A stretch of DNA of 64,000 nt from Fidelibacterota bacterium 408169 (lineage in GTDB: Bacteria; Fidelibacterota; Marinisomatia; Marinisomatales; TCS55), in contig NNSG01000003.1 in the NCBI GenBank assembly GCA_002256485.1, positions 124,001 through 188,000 of the forward strand, written 5' to 3'. A program made the translations under genes and the position numbers. The notes beneath the pieces are model-generated. The model was not told where the DNA came from and did not search any database. It worked only from the letters and a program-made list of their open reading frames with translations. This document shows, piece after piece, positions 28,033 to 40,600 of this stretch; the stretch's first letter is position 1, and the number at the start of each line of letters is the position of its first letter.

Positions 28033-29415
28033 TTGAAACGATATTTAATAATCTTCACAATAATACTGTCTAGCAGTTGGGCACAAAATTCCATCGCCAG
28101 CCAGTTTAGCAATACATTTGCTGATGTGGCTGAAAAAGTCAATCCATCGGTTGTAACCATCCTGGCGAAAAAAGAAATAAAAAGAAATTCTTATCATCGA
28201 AATAATCCATTTAATGACTTGTTTCCCCAAGATAATTTTAATCAAAATTTTCAAGCACGCGCTTTAGGCTCCGGCGTCATCGTAGATATCGATAATGGTT
28301 ATGTATTAACCAATAACCATGTAGTTGAAAACATGGATGAAATAACCGTGAAGCTCATTGATAAGCGTGAATTTGAAGCGGAAGTTGTGGGGACAGACCC
28401 CAAGTCGGATTTGGCTATTATCCGGATTGAAGCATTTGATCTCATTGCTGTTGATTTAGGTGATTCTGATAAACTGCGCGTGGGTGAATGGGTATTGGCC
28501 ATTGGCAGCCCCTTTACAGAAAATTTAAGTCATACTGTCACCGCCGGAATTGTAAGTGCTTTGGGGCGCAGTAATATCATTTCCGGGGACAATTATGAAG
28601 ATTTTATCCAGACAGATTCCGCCATTAATCCCGGAAACAGCGGTGGTGCATTGGTGAATTTGGACGGAGCATTAATTGGTATAAATACGGCAATAGCCAC
28701 CGGGGGATTCGAACGCTCCAATCGTGGTGTAGGTTTTGCGATCCCTGTGAATATGGTCCGGAAGGTCATGGATGACCTCATTAACGAAGGACGTGTAATA
28801 CGAGCCTGGCTGGGAGTATATATCCAGGATTTGGATGATGCCACTGCGAGGGCCATGGGTTTGGATACCAGGGATGGGGCATTAATTGGTGATGTAGTCA
28901 ATAACAGTCCTGCGGAAAAAAGCGGAATTGAGATTGGGGACATCATAACAACATTTGATGGTAAAAATATTAGTAGTTCTGCAAATTTAAAAAATATTGT
29001 ATCCAGCTCAAAACCGGATAAGCGCTACACCGTGGAGTTGCTTAGGGCCGGGAAAAAGAAAAAATATTTTATAACATTGGAGGAACTACCGGAAAATCCA
29101 CGCACTTTGGCCAGGGTAGAATCAGAAGTTGAAAGTGAATTAGGCTTTCAAGTGGAAGATGTAACAGTCCAGTTATTACGGGAATATGAAATCAGTGAAG
29201 ATGTAGAGGGTGTTGTTGTAACTCATATTGATAGAAGAAGTGAAGCATTTTCAGCTGGCTTGCGTCCGGGAGATGTTATTACCCGAGTGGGCCGACAAAA
29301 TGTAGTTTCAATTAAGGATTTTTATAAACTGATCGATTCAGAAACCCGGGGAAATACTGTCCTGTTTTTGGTGAAGCGAAAAGATATATCCCGGTTTTTA
29401 ACGCTGGAGATGTAA
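28033..29415 (+). CDS. degP: DegP/DegQ-like periplasmic serine protease
   Basis: The product is 460 residues of the HtrA family: a signal peptide, an S1C protease domain with His96 (TNNHV), Asp126 (SDLAII) and Ser203 (GNSGG), then two PDZ domains (about 255-345 and 370-455). It degrades or refolds damaged envelope proteins. The start is TTG at 28033, preceded by AGGAG at a good distance. It is the last ordinary gene before the REP-rich region. Confidence 0.93.
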   Translation: MKRYLIIFTIILSSSWAQNSIASQFSNTFADVAEKVNPSVVTILAKKEIKRNSYHRNNPFNDLFPQDNFNQNFQARALGSGVIVDIDNGYVLTNNHVVENMDEITVKLIDKREFEAEVVGTDPKSDLAIIRIEAFDLIAVDLGDSDKLRVGEWVLAIGSPFTENLSHTVTAGIVSALGRSNIISGDNYEDFIQTDSAINPGNSGGALVNLDGALIGINTAIATGGFERSNRGVGFAIPVNMVRKVMDDLINEGRVIRAWLGVYIQDLDDATARAMGLDTRDGALIGDVVNNSPAEKSGIEIGDIITTFDGKNISSSANLKNIVSSSKPDKRYTVELLRAGKKKKYFITLEELPENPRTLARVESEVESELGFQVEDVTVQLLREYEISEDVEGVVVTHIDRRSEAFSAGLRPGDVITRVGRQNVVSIKDFYKLIDSETRGNTVLFLVKRKDISRFLTLEM

Positions 29416-29463
29416 AATACTTTAACCTATAAAGAATACCTCCACAACCTTCCAAAGATTTTT

Positions 29464-29528
29464 CCACCAAAAAACAGGCGGGCAGGCAACCCACCAACCT
29501 TTCAAAGGTTTCAAACCTTTGAAAGGTT
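29464..29528. repeat. REP-like palindromic element (copy A)
   Basis: The core is a perfect inverted repeat of two 16-base arms (AACCTTTCAAAGGTTT and its reverse complement) around a single C, at 29496-29528. Each arm is itself a near-palindrome. It is preceded by a short segment (29464-29495) containing the hairpin-like AAAAAACAGGCGGGCAGG that is also present before copy C. The 33-base core is identical at 31724-31756 and 49102-49134. Confidence 0.85.
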
Positions 29529-29738
29529 ATTGGATTGCTATGAAAAGTCAAAAAGTTATATATCCATAAAACTTATTTTATATATTGTAATCATTATTAA
29601 TTCTATATAAAATCCCTTAATACCATAAAGTACTTGTTATGTGGATACAGGATTTAACACGAACTATTATGGATAAGTTAGTATTAATAAAAAAATTAAT
29701 TATATCACCGTCGGTTGTTGACGGTTGAAGGGATGCCT
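29529..29738. promoter_or_regulatory. AT-rich leader of the CsgG-like gene
   Basis: This is 210 very AT-rich bases between the REP element and the CsgG-like gene, with no coding frame. A small hairpin (ACCGTC 29707-29712 / GACGGT 29720-29725) lies just before the Shine-Dalgarno-like GAAGGG (29728-29733) and could influence translation. No clear promoter boxes were found. Confidence 0.35.
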
Positions 29739-30866
29739 ATGCATTTTGTGATTCGAATTTTTATTTTAATATGCTTTATTATGCCACATCTTTTTGGGCA
29801 ATTCACCACCTTATCTGGCACTGGTAAACCAACTGTAGCTATCCTTGATTTTGAAGGGCGAGGTGTCAGTGTTCAAGAAGTCCAGACCCTTTCCGAGCGC
29901 ATGCGTACCGAAATCGGCAATACCAATGCCGTACGCCTCATCGAACGTAAAGCAGTGGATAAGATTATGCAGGAGCAAGGGTTTCAGCAATCGGGCTGTA
30001 CATCGGATGAATGTGCGTCTGAAGTAGGTGCTTTACTCGGTGTTCAGTATATGATCAGCGGCGCAATTGGTTTGATGGGCAGTACATATACCATCGATGC
30101 CAAAATGTTTTCAGTGGAAACAGGAGAAACCATCCAGACTAAAAGCATTTCCCACGAAGGTGATATTTCAGGTTTATTGCTTGAAATGGAAATAATGGCC
30201 TGGGAAATCGTGGGACTGGAAGTCCCCGGGAGACTTCGTCTAAAACGTGGAGGTGAATCGGATAAGCAAACGGTGGCTGTATTGGATTTTGAAGGTCGAG
30301 GCATTTCCGTTATGGAAGCACAAACGCTTACAGACCGCTTTAATACTGCCATGGCAGGGACAAAAAAAGTGATTATGGTGGAGCGCGGGACTATGATGGA
30401 TGTATTGGACGAACAGGGATTTGAATCTGACGGATGTACATCGGATGAATGTGCCGCTGAAGTGGGTGCCATGCTGGGCGTGCAATTCATGATCAGTGGC
30501 GCCATTGGAAAACTAGGGGACACGTATACTATAGATGTAAAGATGTTTTCTGTTTCTACTGGTGCGGCAGAGAATATGCAGAATATTACGTATCAGGGTA
30601 AAGTGGATGGGCTCATTGTAGAAATTGAAACATTGGCTTGGACGATTCTTGGATTGGAACCACCCAAAGAATTAGAGAAAAAGCGTCGGCAATTTGCCGG
30701 GGGTACGTTTGCTGCGGAAGAAAAGAGCGGAAGCAACTGGTTGTTGTGGACAGCATTGGGATTAGCCGCGGCTGGCGGTGGAGCCTATGTACTTTTGGGG
30801 TCGACTGCAGCAGTAGCGGATGTCCCGGAAGTCGGCAATCCACCTGATTTCCCAACGGTGCCGTGA
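29739..30866 (+). CDS. Tandemly duplicated CsgG/LpoB-like exported protein
   Basis: The product is about 375 residues. The ATG at 29739 is preferred because GAAGGG lies at a proper distance; ATG 29733 and TTG 29715 also exist. A signal peptide (FVIRIFILICFIMPHLFG) is followed by two copies of one domain: PTVAILDFEGRG...CTSDECASEVGALLGVQYMISGAIG and TVAVLDFEGRG...CTSDECAAEVGAMLGVQFMISGAIG. A C-terminal glycine-rich hydrophobic segment (LLWTALGLAAAGGGAYVLLG) follows. The fold is that of CsgG/FlgO/LpoB-type envelope proteins, but a secretion pore function is not shown. Duplication within one chain is unusual. Confidence 0.8.
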   Translation: MHFVIRIFILICFIMPHLFGQFTTLSGTGKPTVAILDFEGRGVSVQEVQTLSERMRTEIGNTNAVRLIERKAVDKIMQEQGFQQSGCTSDECASEVGALLGVQYMISGAIGLMGSTYTIDAKMFSVETGETIQTKSISHEGDISGLLLEMEIMAWEIVGLEVPGRLRLKRGGESDKQTVAVLDFEGRGISVMEAQTLTDRFNTAMAGTKKVIMVERGTMMDVLDEQGFESDGCTSDECAAEVGAMLGVQFMISGAIGKLGDTYTIDVKMFSVSTGAAENMQNITYQGKVDGLIVEIETLAWTILGLEPPKELEKKRRQFAGGTFAAEEKSGSNWLLWTALGLAAAGGGAYVLLGSTAAVADVPEVGNPPDFPTVP

Positions 30867-30882
30867 TGAGGATTTCCCAACT

Positions 30883-30917
30883 AACCTTTCAAAGACTTTT
30901 TTGTTCTTTGAAAGGTT
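30883..30917. repeat. REP-like palindrome, long-loop variant (copy B1)
   Basis: AACCTTTCAAAG (30883-30894) pairs with CTTTGAAAGGTT (30906-30917) across an 11-base T-rich loop. It lies 16 bases after the CsgG-like gene and may also act as a transcription terminator. Confidence 0.75.
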
Positions 30918-30943
30918 CATTACTGGAATTAATACCCGCATCT

Positions 30944-31017
30944 TTTCAAAGGTTTTACTTAAACCTTGCGAAGGTTCTAAACCTTCGAAAGGTTAGAATC
31001 CAAACCTTTGAAAGGTC
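30944..31017. repeat. Degenerate REP-like cluster (copy B2)
   Basis: Several diverged half-units follow one another: TTCAAAGGTTT (30944-30954), an imperfect palindrome at 30961-30994 (AAACCTTGCGAAGGTT and AAACCTTCGAAAGGTT arms), and AAACCTTTGAAAGGT (31002-31016). They sit directly upstream of the RAYT gene. Confidence 0.75.
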
Positions 31018-31060
31018 TATCAGGGAAAACCATTGAAATGTTATTGATGATCGTATAATT

Positions 31061-31615
31061 ATGAAAGGAAACTATTACCACATTTACAATCGCGGGATTG
31101 ATAATCGGCCAATCTTCTTTAATGATGATAATTATCATTATTTTATTCGGCTGATGAAAGAAAACCATAAGAGATACAATATTTCGATTCTTGTTTATTG
31201 CTTGATTCCCAATCATTTTCACATACTTGTGCAGCAAAAATCTGAAATAGACGTTTCTCGTTTTGTTCAATCATTGAATAATGCCTTTGTTCAGGGTATA
31301 AATAAACAATTGAAAAGAAAAGGGACGTTGTACGAGGGAAGGACTCAGACAAAATTAATCCAGGATGAAGATTATTTAATGCATGTATGCCGCTATATTC
31401 ATTTGAATCCCATCAAACATAATTTAGTGAAAAATATTTCAGACTGGGAATTTTCAAATTTTCAGACGTGCATCAATGGTGAAAATGATGAATTAACGGA
31501 AATGAATTTTATTGTGGAATTATTCGGCTCCAGAGACAGCTACAAGGAGTTTGTAGAGGATTATATCCCGATAATGGAGGAAAAGAGTACAATGAAGGAG
31601 TATGTTTTAGAATGA
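31061..31615 (+). mobile_element. rayT: REP-associated tyrosine transposase (RAYT, Y1_Tnp/IS200-like)
   Basis: The gene codes for a 184-residue HUH single-strand nuclease of the Y1 transposase family. The HUH motif is NHFHILV (His52, His54), and the likely nucleophile is Tyr112 in CRYIHLNPIKHNLV. The N-terminus YYHIYNRGIDNRPIF is characteristic of RAYTs. These enzymes cut and join REP palindromes. REP-like copies lie just upstream (30883-31017) and just downstream (31635-31820), as expected for a RAYT locus. The TGA stop overlaps the ATG of the giant gene (ATGA). The frame is intact, so it may be active. Confidence 0.88.
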
Positions 31616-34600
31616 AAAATTTTTTTAATAGCGCAACCTTTCTAACCTATCAAAGGTTCCAAACCAGCATCCAACCTTTCAAAGGTTTCCCGCCAAAAAA
31701 CAGGCGGGCAGGCAACCCAACCCAACCTTTCAAAGGTTTCAAACCTTTGAAAGGTTTTTGGAGAAGGGAAACCTTTGAGAGGTTCAAGGGTAGTGCAAGT
31801 TTCAAACCTTCGCAGGGTTGGATTATAAGGTTTGTTTTTATCTTACTGACCCAAGTGGCCTTTTCCCAAACCACCTACGTCCCCGATGATAACTTTGAGC
31901 AAGCCCTCATTGACCTGGGTTACGACGACACCCTGGATGATTATGTGCTAACAGCAAACATCTCTGGTGTTACCAACCTGGATGTCAACAATAAAGAAAT
32001 CAGTTACCTGACGGGGATTGAAGATTTTACAGCCTTAACTCAGCTACACTGCCATTCTAATCAACTAACCACTCTAGATATCAGCGCTAATACCGCCTTG
32101 ACCTACTTGCGCTGTGAAAATAATCAATTAACCAGTCTGGATGTGAGCAGTAATACCGCCTTAACCAACCTTGGGTGCCATTCTAACCAATTGACCAGCC
32201 TGGATGTGAGCAGTAATACCGCCTTAACCAGCCTTGGGTGCCATTCTAACCAATTGACCAGCCTGGATGTGAGCGCCAATACTGCCTTAACCCAACTGGA
32301 ATGCTATGATAATTCATTGACCAATCTGGATGTAAGCAACAATACAGCTCTAACCTACCTAAACATAGGTGATAATCCTTTGGGCAGCCTGGATGTAAGC
32401 GGCAATACCGCCTTAACAATTTTGCAATGCTATAATAATCAATTAACCAGCTTGGATGTAAGCAACAATACAGCTCTAACCTACCTAGAAGCCCAGAATA
32501 ATTCATTAACCAGCCTGGATGTGAGTGCTAATACAGCCTTGACCTACCTGAACTGCAATAGTAATTCATTGACCAGTCTGGATGTAAGCAGCAATACGGC
32601 TTTAACCCAACTGAACTGCAATCATAATCAATTAACCAGCTTGGATATGAGTGCTAATACAGCTTTAAACATGCTGAATTGTCTAAGGAATGAATTAACC
32701 AGTCTAAATGTGAGTGCTAATACAACATTAACCAGTTTGGATTGTGAACAGAATCAATTGACAAGCTTGGATGTGAGTTCAAATATAGCCTTAACCTACT
32801 TGGAATGTGGAGCTAATCAATTGACCAGCCTGGATGTGAGCAACAACACTGTTTTACCTAAACTGTTTTGCTATGAAAATCAACTAACCAGCCTGGACGT
32901 GAGCAACAATACAGCATTAGAAGAGTTGTATGTAAACAATAATCAATTAACCAGCCTGGATGTGAGTGCTAACACCGCCCTGACCAATTTGGACTGCTAT
33001 GATAATCAATTAACCAGCCTGGATGTGAGTAGTAATACGTCTTTGTTCAACTTGCAATGCGGAGAGAATCAATTGACCAGCCTAGATTTGAGTAGCAATA
33101 CAGCTTTAGGCGGTCTGACTTGCGGTAGTAATCAATTAACCAGCCTGGATGTGAGCAGCAATACAGCCTTAACCCACTTGGAATGCCAATATAATCAAAT
33201 AACTGCTCTGGATGTGAGTAACAATACAGGATTGAACATTTTGAAATGTCAAACTAATCAATTAACCAGCCTGGATGTGAGCAGTAATACAGCCTTAACC
33301 CAATTGCACTGTAGTAGTAATCAATTAACTTATTTGAATATGAAAAATGGACTTACAGATCAACTGTCGTCTTTTTCCGCACAAAACAATTCTCTTACTT
33401 GTATTGAAACCTTGGATCCCGTTTATGCCACCGCGAACTGGACCTACGCCAATGAGAATATCGATGCAGGTGTAACCTTTGACGTCATCTGCGGGGCGGA
33501 AGCACGCACCCATTGGTATGTTGCAACCACCGGTTCGGATAATTCCGGCAGCGGCACCCTGGCGAGCCCCCTGGCCAATATCCAGACTGCCATTAATGCT
33601 ACCACCGATGGGGATACAGTTTCTGTTGCAGCTGGCACCTATGTAGAGAACATCAACTTCAACGGCAAGAATATTGCTGTCATTGGGGCGGATTCCTCCA
33701 ATACCATTATTGATGGGGATAGTAGCGGAACAGTAGTTGTGTTTAGTGGAACAGAAACCTCAACAGCTCTACTTAAGAATTTTAAAATTCAAAATGGTTA
33801 TGATGATTCAAACGATGGCGTAGGCGGCATTTACTGTGCGGATGGCGCGAATCCAACTTTAGAAAATCTGATCGTTTCAGATAATATAGATGACTTTGGT
33901 GGTAATGGAGCAGGAGGTATTTCTGTTGCTCCAGGCACTGGAGACACATTAAGAATCATGGGATCCGTTATAAGAAATAATAGTGGAATTTGGGGTGGTG
34001 GCGGATTACTTATTCAAGGAGATCAAACTGGAGTAACATTATTGACAAATGTATATATTGAGAATAATACATCTAATTCTGGTGGCGGGATAATGATCGA
34101 TGGTGGGGTTGCGATTCTTGATTCTGTTACAATAATGAATAATACAGCTGGTTCGGGGAATATTACAGGGAATATAGGCGGCGGCGGCATTGATATTTCT
34201 AATGCCACATTATATTTGTTAAATAGTACTATAAATAATAATTCGTCCGGGTCTGATGATTATGGCGGCATCAATGGAGGCGGTATTGGTGCTTATAATT
34301 CCACATTGACTATTGAAAACACAACTCTGACCGGTAATACTGCTACCGGAAGCGGCGGCGGTATTTATTCTGAAAATTCATCATTTACATTGGATAGTGT
34401 CACCGTTTCAAATAATACAGCCCAAGTAGATGGTGGGGGTATATGTGCCATTAATGTAAACCTGGTAATGAAATCAATTGACGTTATAAATAATTCTTGT
34501 GTTGGAAATGGTGGCGGCATGTACTATAAAGGATTTACTGAAAAAACAATAATTTCATCCTCTAATTTTCTTAGTAATCACAGCACAGGTAATTCTGGTG

Positions 34601-37600
34601 GAATCCATATGCACCAGGCATATGGAGGTTCTGATGTAATATACCTAAATACATTAATTGCAAACAACACGAGCGGTGGTGTCGGAGGTTTCGGCGGCTA
34701 TGACAGTTGGCCATCTTTTTACAATGTTACGATTGCAAATAACCATGGTTCAGTATCAGGAGGCTTAGATCTAAACAACGGATCAAGGACAAAATTAACC
34801 AATGTTATTGTACATGATAATTCTCCCTATAATATCAGAGTATCCACTGATAGCAACTACAGGGATTCGTTAATTGTTAATTATTCAAATATTAGTGGCG
34901 GTGTAGATGGAATAAACATTGCAATAAGTCCAGTCGAAATAATTTGGGGCACCGGCAATATCGATTCCGACCCTCTTTTTGCGGACACATCGAATGGAGA
35001 CTATACCCTGCTAGCTAGCTCACCAGCAATTAATGCTGGTAGTCCTAACGCTTTCTATAATGATGGTGATGGTACCCGCAACGATATGGGTTACACCGGC
35101 GGGAATGGGATTGTATTAAGCACTACGGAATTTGAATTTGGCTATGTTGCGGTGAATGACAGCAGAAGTAAAACACTTACCATTACCAACACAAAAGATT
35201 CCGATATTTCTGTTTCCGGCGCATCCTTTGACGATGCCCAGTTCAGCGCCAGTACATCATTTCCAGTGACCGTTGTCGCCTATTCAACAGCAGATATCAC
35301 TCTTACCTTTACGCCCTCTGCCACTGGTGCCCACGCCGGTACACTACAGCTTTCGTCTGATAATATTCCCGGGGATGCTACCTATGGCGAATTCGCCCTT
35401 TCCGGAAACGCTTTTGACTTAAGCGACGGTGTGGTGGAGGTTCCTGGAGAGGTGCCCACCATCCAGGAAGCGATTGATGCGGCTAGTAATGGGGATACTG
35501 TTTTAGTAAGTGCTGGGACGTACTACGAAAATATTGAAATCAATGGCAAGTATATTGCTTTAATAGGTGCAGATAGTGCCACCACCATTCTTGATGGCGA
35601 TAGCACTAGTGGGGTTTTGAGCTTGGGTTACGATAATGGCGGCGTATCCTTAATTAAAAGGTTTACGATTCAAAATGGGAATCGCAGTCCTGGTGGAGGT
35701 ATAGTAATCAATCACAGCAATGCTGTGTTGGATGAATTACTTATTCAAAACAATGAGTCTACAAATAATGGCGGGGCCATCATTGCCTGGGACTGGGATG
35801 GATCCCTAACCAATTCTATCGTCCAGAACAATTATAGTGGAAATGAAGGCGCTTTGAATATAAGTAGTGGATCAGACCTTTCCATCTCTAACGTAGAAAT
35901 AAGTGACAATACTGCACAACAATCTGGCGGCGGTATGTTTATAGATAATGAATCGTCTGTTACCATGGACAATGTTGGATTTTGGTATAACACTTCTTCA
36001 AGTGGAGATGGAGGAGCTTTTCAATCGGAAGGTAAACTATTTGCAAGGAACTGTGAATTTGCCGGCAACACTGCAGGTTCGGGAGGTGCTGGAAAATTGT
36101 CGTATAGTACTAATCCGGAATCGATGTTTGTTAATTGTCAGTTTAGGTCAAACACTGCAGAGTCGGCAGGTGGTGCTGTTTGGTGTATGAATACAAACAC
36201 ATTGTTTTTTGCTTGTCGATTTTTATTTAATAGCGCTGGAAGCACAGGCGGTGCAATTGCGGTTACCAATGGCCAAACTCCAAATATCATCAATACCACC
36301 ATTGCCGGCAACACAGCTAGTATAGATGGCGGAGGTTTATACTATAATATTCAATCTACTTCTGTAGCAAAAATTGAAAATTCCATTATCTGGGGAAATT
36401 CGCCTGATATGATCTCTTTTGAAGATAACCCCGGAACTTATAATGAAAGTTATGTCTCAATTCATTATTCGGATATTCAAAACGGTCTGGCTGGAATAAC
36501 AAATCGTGAAGACCATTTCCTGACCTGGGGAACAGGTAATATATCTGAAGACCCGCTTTTTCCAAGCGGATGGGAAACCAATGGCAATGTGAGTATTGAA
36601 GCGGGGTCGGGGTCACCAGCGATTGATGCCGGTAATCCCAATGCTTTCTATAATGAGGGGGGTGGTACTCGAAATGACATGGGTGCCAATGGGGGTAACG
36701 AAATTTATATCAGTTCCGAAGATGTTGATTTTGGAAACGTTGCGACTACAGGTACATGTTGCACACGAAGATATATTTATAACCTTAACCCTAGCGACCT
36801 GGAGCTGACTTCATACTCTTCATCAGATGGAATTTTTTATGTCGCCAATAATCAGGAAATTCCAATCGATATAAAGCAATTTGAAAAGTTTGGTCCTAAT
36901 TTTGGTTTGCATAGTTTATCTGCTGGCGAATACACTGGGGAAATTCAAATAAACTTTGCCAATGAAAGTCAGAATAATGGAACATTTTATGCAACTGCTA
37001 TGGCCTATGACATCCCTGCCGGCGACATTCACGTCCCCGCCGATGCACCTACTATTCAGGTGGCTATAGATATTGCGCAGAGCGGAAAAACGATTGTGGT
37101 GGCACCGGGAGAGTATTTTGAGAATATTATAGCAAAAAGTGATATATCCCTTACATCATCTGGAGGGCCCTTACAGACTATTATTAATGGAAATAATGAG
37201 GGAGTTGTTATAGAGGGGCATAATGACATAGCTTACAATTTTACATTAGATGGTTTCACAATTACAGGTGGAAATGGCGCATACTATGAGCATGGGGCAT
37301 CCGCTATGTATTTAGAAGCTGGCAGTACACTGAGAAACCTCATTATTACTGGAAATACTGGATGGGGAAATGTCAGCCAGTTCCATCCTAGAGGCACACT
37401 CATTGAGAATGTTGCTATTTTTGACAATGTAAATTCTGGAACCTTAAACTCTAATGCAGCAGTTTACATTCATGGAGACGGTAATGATGGCGAATATTGT
37501 GTTATAAAAAACGTAACGATTGCGGGCAATGAAGGTATGTTCGGCATTTTTTATGGTGGTCAAGATAATACACATGATTTAGTCATTTATAATTCTGTTA

Positions 37601-40600
37601 TATGGGGCAACAACGATTATGAAATTGTTTACGGTGGTGGTTTTTCAATTCCAGATTATGGAATACACGTAGAATATTCACTGATTGAAGGCGGTGAAAG
37701 CGCGATAGAGTACGAGCCTAATACAAATAACGGATGGGTAGCAAGCTCTAATGTACAAGTTTATTGGTCTTCAACTGACATCACATCCTACCCCTATTTC
37801 AACGACCCCGATAACGGCGACTACAGCCTGTCTTCCTATTCCCCTATGATTGGCGCCGGCGCCAGTTCTTATTCTATTGACGGCGTCACCTACGAAGCAC
37901 CGGATACAGACATCCTGGGCAATGCCAGACCCAACCCCGCCGGCACCAATCCCGATATTGGCGCCTACGAAAGCAGCGAAAGTGCAGCGGACTATAACCC
38001 CCACAAGTATGTTGCCACCACGGGCAGCAATAGCAATTCCGGAGTAATTACAGATCCATTCTTAACCATACAATACGCCATTGACCAGGCCCAGGATGAT
38101 GATATTATTCATGTGGCTGCGGGGACTTACGTAGAAAATATTAACTACAATGGAAAGAATATTTCTGTGATTGGTGAAGACCGGGAAACGACGATTATTG
38201 ATGGGAATCAGAACGGGAGTGTGGTTTTATTTCACGGCCAAGAAGATAGTACTGCTTTAGTAAAAGGTTTTACAATTCAAAATGGTTCAGGTTATTACAG
38301 TAATTCAGATGCGCAAGGTGGCGGTATACATATTCAAAGTTCAAACCCAACATTAGATGATTTAATAATTTCGAATAATATATTAGATGCAAACACAGGT
38401 TCTCCAAATGGTGGTGGAATTATGGCATATAGTTCAGACGGTCTATCAATTAAAAATACGATTATAAGGGACAACATTTCCTGGAATTCAGGCGGTGGAA
38501 TAAATATTCATAATTCAACTGCCGATCTTGAAAACGTATCCATCATTAATAATCAAACGGATAATCAGGGTGGTGGAATTTATTCCTATGGTTCATACTT
38601 GAATCTCACCAATGTATTGATAGCAGATAATTATTTGCGGAATGATGGGTCTGGATCTGCAATTTATAGTTGGAATGATGGTGATGCGTCTGCTGGATCT
38701 CTTACTATAATCAATTGTACGGTTGTGAATAATACTGGGGGTTCGGATGAAATATTGACAAATCTAAACCCTGCACCCATTATTTATAATTCGATTATTT
38801 TTGGTTCACTGGGTTGGGGTGCTGAATATGAGCTGTATTATAGCTACTGCGAGCAATGTGACAACCTTATTAATTATACGAATAATCCTGGCAACATAGA
38901 TACCTATCCCGCATTCGCTGACACCGCCAACGGCGACTACCATTTATCTGATCTTTCTCCCGCCATCAGCGCCGGGACAGATACAATTACCATTGCCGGT
39001 GTTTTGTATAGCGCTCCCACTACAGATTTAGACGGCAACCCCCGGCCCAATCCGGCAGGCACGTCCCCGGACATGGGCGCTTACGAAAGTGATAAGGGGG
39101 TAGACCCCAACTACGCCGGCCCGGTGTGGTACGTGGACGGCCCGGCAGGAGTGCCTTACGGCAATGGCGGCCCCGGGGCGCCTTTCACCACTATCCAGGC
39201 GGGGATTGATGCCTCCAGCAGCGGAGATACAGTTTCTGTAAAAGCCGGCACTTATGTAGAAAATATTAACTTCAATGGCAAGAATATTGCTGTGCTTGGT
39301 GAAGACCGGGAGACGACTATCATTGATGGGAATCAGGCTGGTAGCGTGGTTACAATTGAATCGGTGGCCACCGCGAGCCTTGAGAACCTAACGATGCAGA
39401 ATGGCACTGGTACGGATATGATAAACAATGGCGAAATGTGGGGTGGCGGAATTTTTATTAAATCATCTGGCGTTGCAATTACCAACTGCGTAATTAAAGA
39501 TAATACTGCTATTTCTGGTGGTGCAGGTATATATACTGACTATTCTTCAACGCTCCTAATGGATGGCTGTGTAGTAAAATCAAATGGTATTATAACTCAA
39601 GGTTCTGGTGCCGGGATAAATACACACAGTTCTACAGTAACTATAAGAAACACTCTTGTTGCAGATAATCAGGCAGTCCAAGGTGGTGGTGTATATTTTT
39701 GGACCAGCACACCTACACTTGATAAGGTGACTATTATTAATAACAGTGCCAGTGATGTTGGCGCTGGTGTCTTTTGTGTTTATGATTCAGATCCAGTTAT
39801 AACAAATTCCATTATTCGAAATAATAACGGCCCACACCCAATATACCTTGCTGCGGGTGACAATAATGATATTAGTATTGGATACAGTGATATTTCTTAT
39901 GGTATAGATAGTATCACAGTAATTGGCAGCTCAACAGTTACAGATCTTGGTGGAAACATTGATGTAGATCCCATGTTTGTGGATACCGCCAGCGGCGATT
40001 ACCATTTGCTGGCTACTTCACAGCTAATCAACGCCGGTCACCCGGATTCAACAGACAGCGATGGCACGGTTGCCGATATTAGCGCTTATCCTTATTTAAA
40101 CAGCTACAGTGGTCCCACCTGGTATATTACTGAGGGCGGAAACGATACCACCGCCACCGGTGCCAGCGACGATCCCTTCCGATCTATTCAGGCCGGGATT
40201 AATTTTTCATCAGACGCTGACAGTGTGACTGTTGCGGCGGGGACTTACGTAGAGAATATCAATTTCCGGGGCCGGAATATTAAGGTGGTAGGTGCAGATC
40301 GAGAAACGACGATTATTGATGGGAATCAGAATGGTCCAGCTGTTAAGTTTAAAAATCAAGAAACTTATTCATCTTTTCTTTCCGGCTTCACCATACAAAA
40401 TGGTAACGCTTACGAATTAGCCTCAAGTGGTAGCTCGGAATATGGTGGGGGTGGAATTTATTGTGATGGTGGATCATCTCCCATCTTAAGTAATCTCACA
40501 TTAAAGAATAATAATGCATCTGGTGAGGGGGCTGCTCTTTATTGTCACTCAGGAAGTAGTCCCAAAATAAATGACATAGTTATAACAGAAAATGCTCAGA

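Noticed and set aside
29739-30866. Curli secretion channel (true CsgG)
   Set aside because: There are no curli subunit genes, the domain is duplicated, and the lipoprotein Cys expected in CsgG is not evident, so only a fold-level resemblance is claimed.
32065-33324. Regular 63-bp repeats resembling a CRISPR-like or satellite array
   Set aside because: The period is a multiple of three, the units translate as leucine-rich repeats in one frame of a long gene, and there are no unique spacers.
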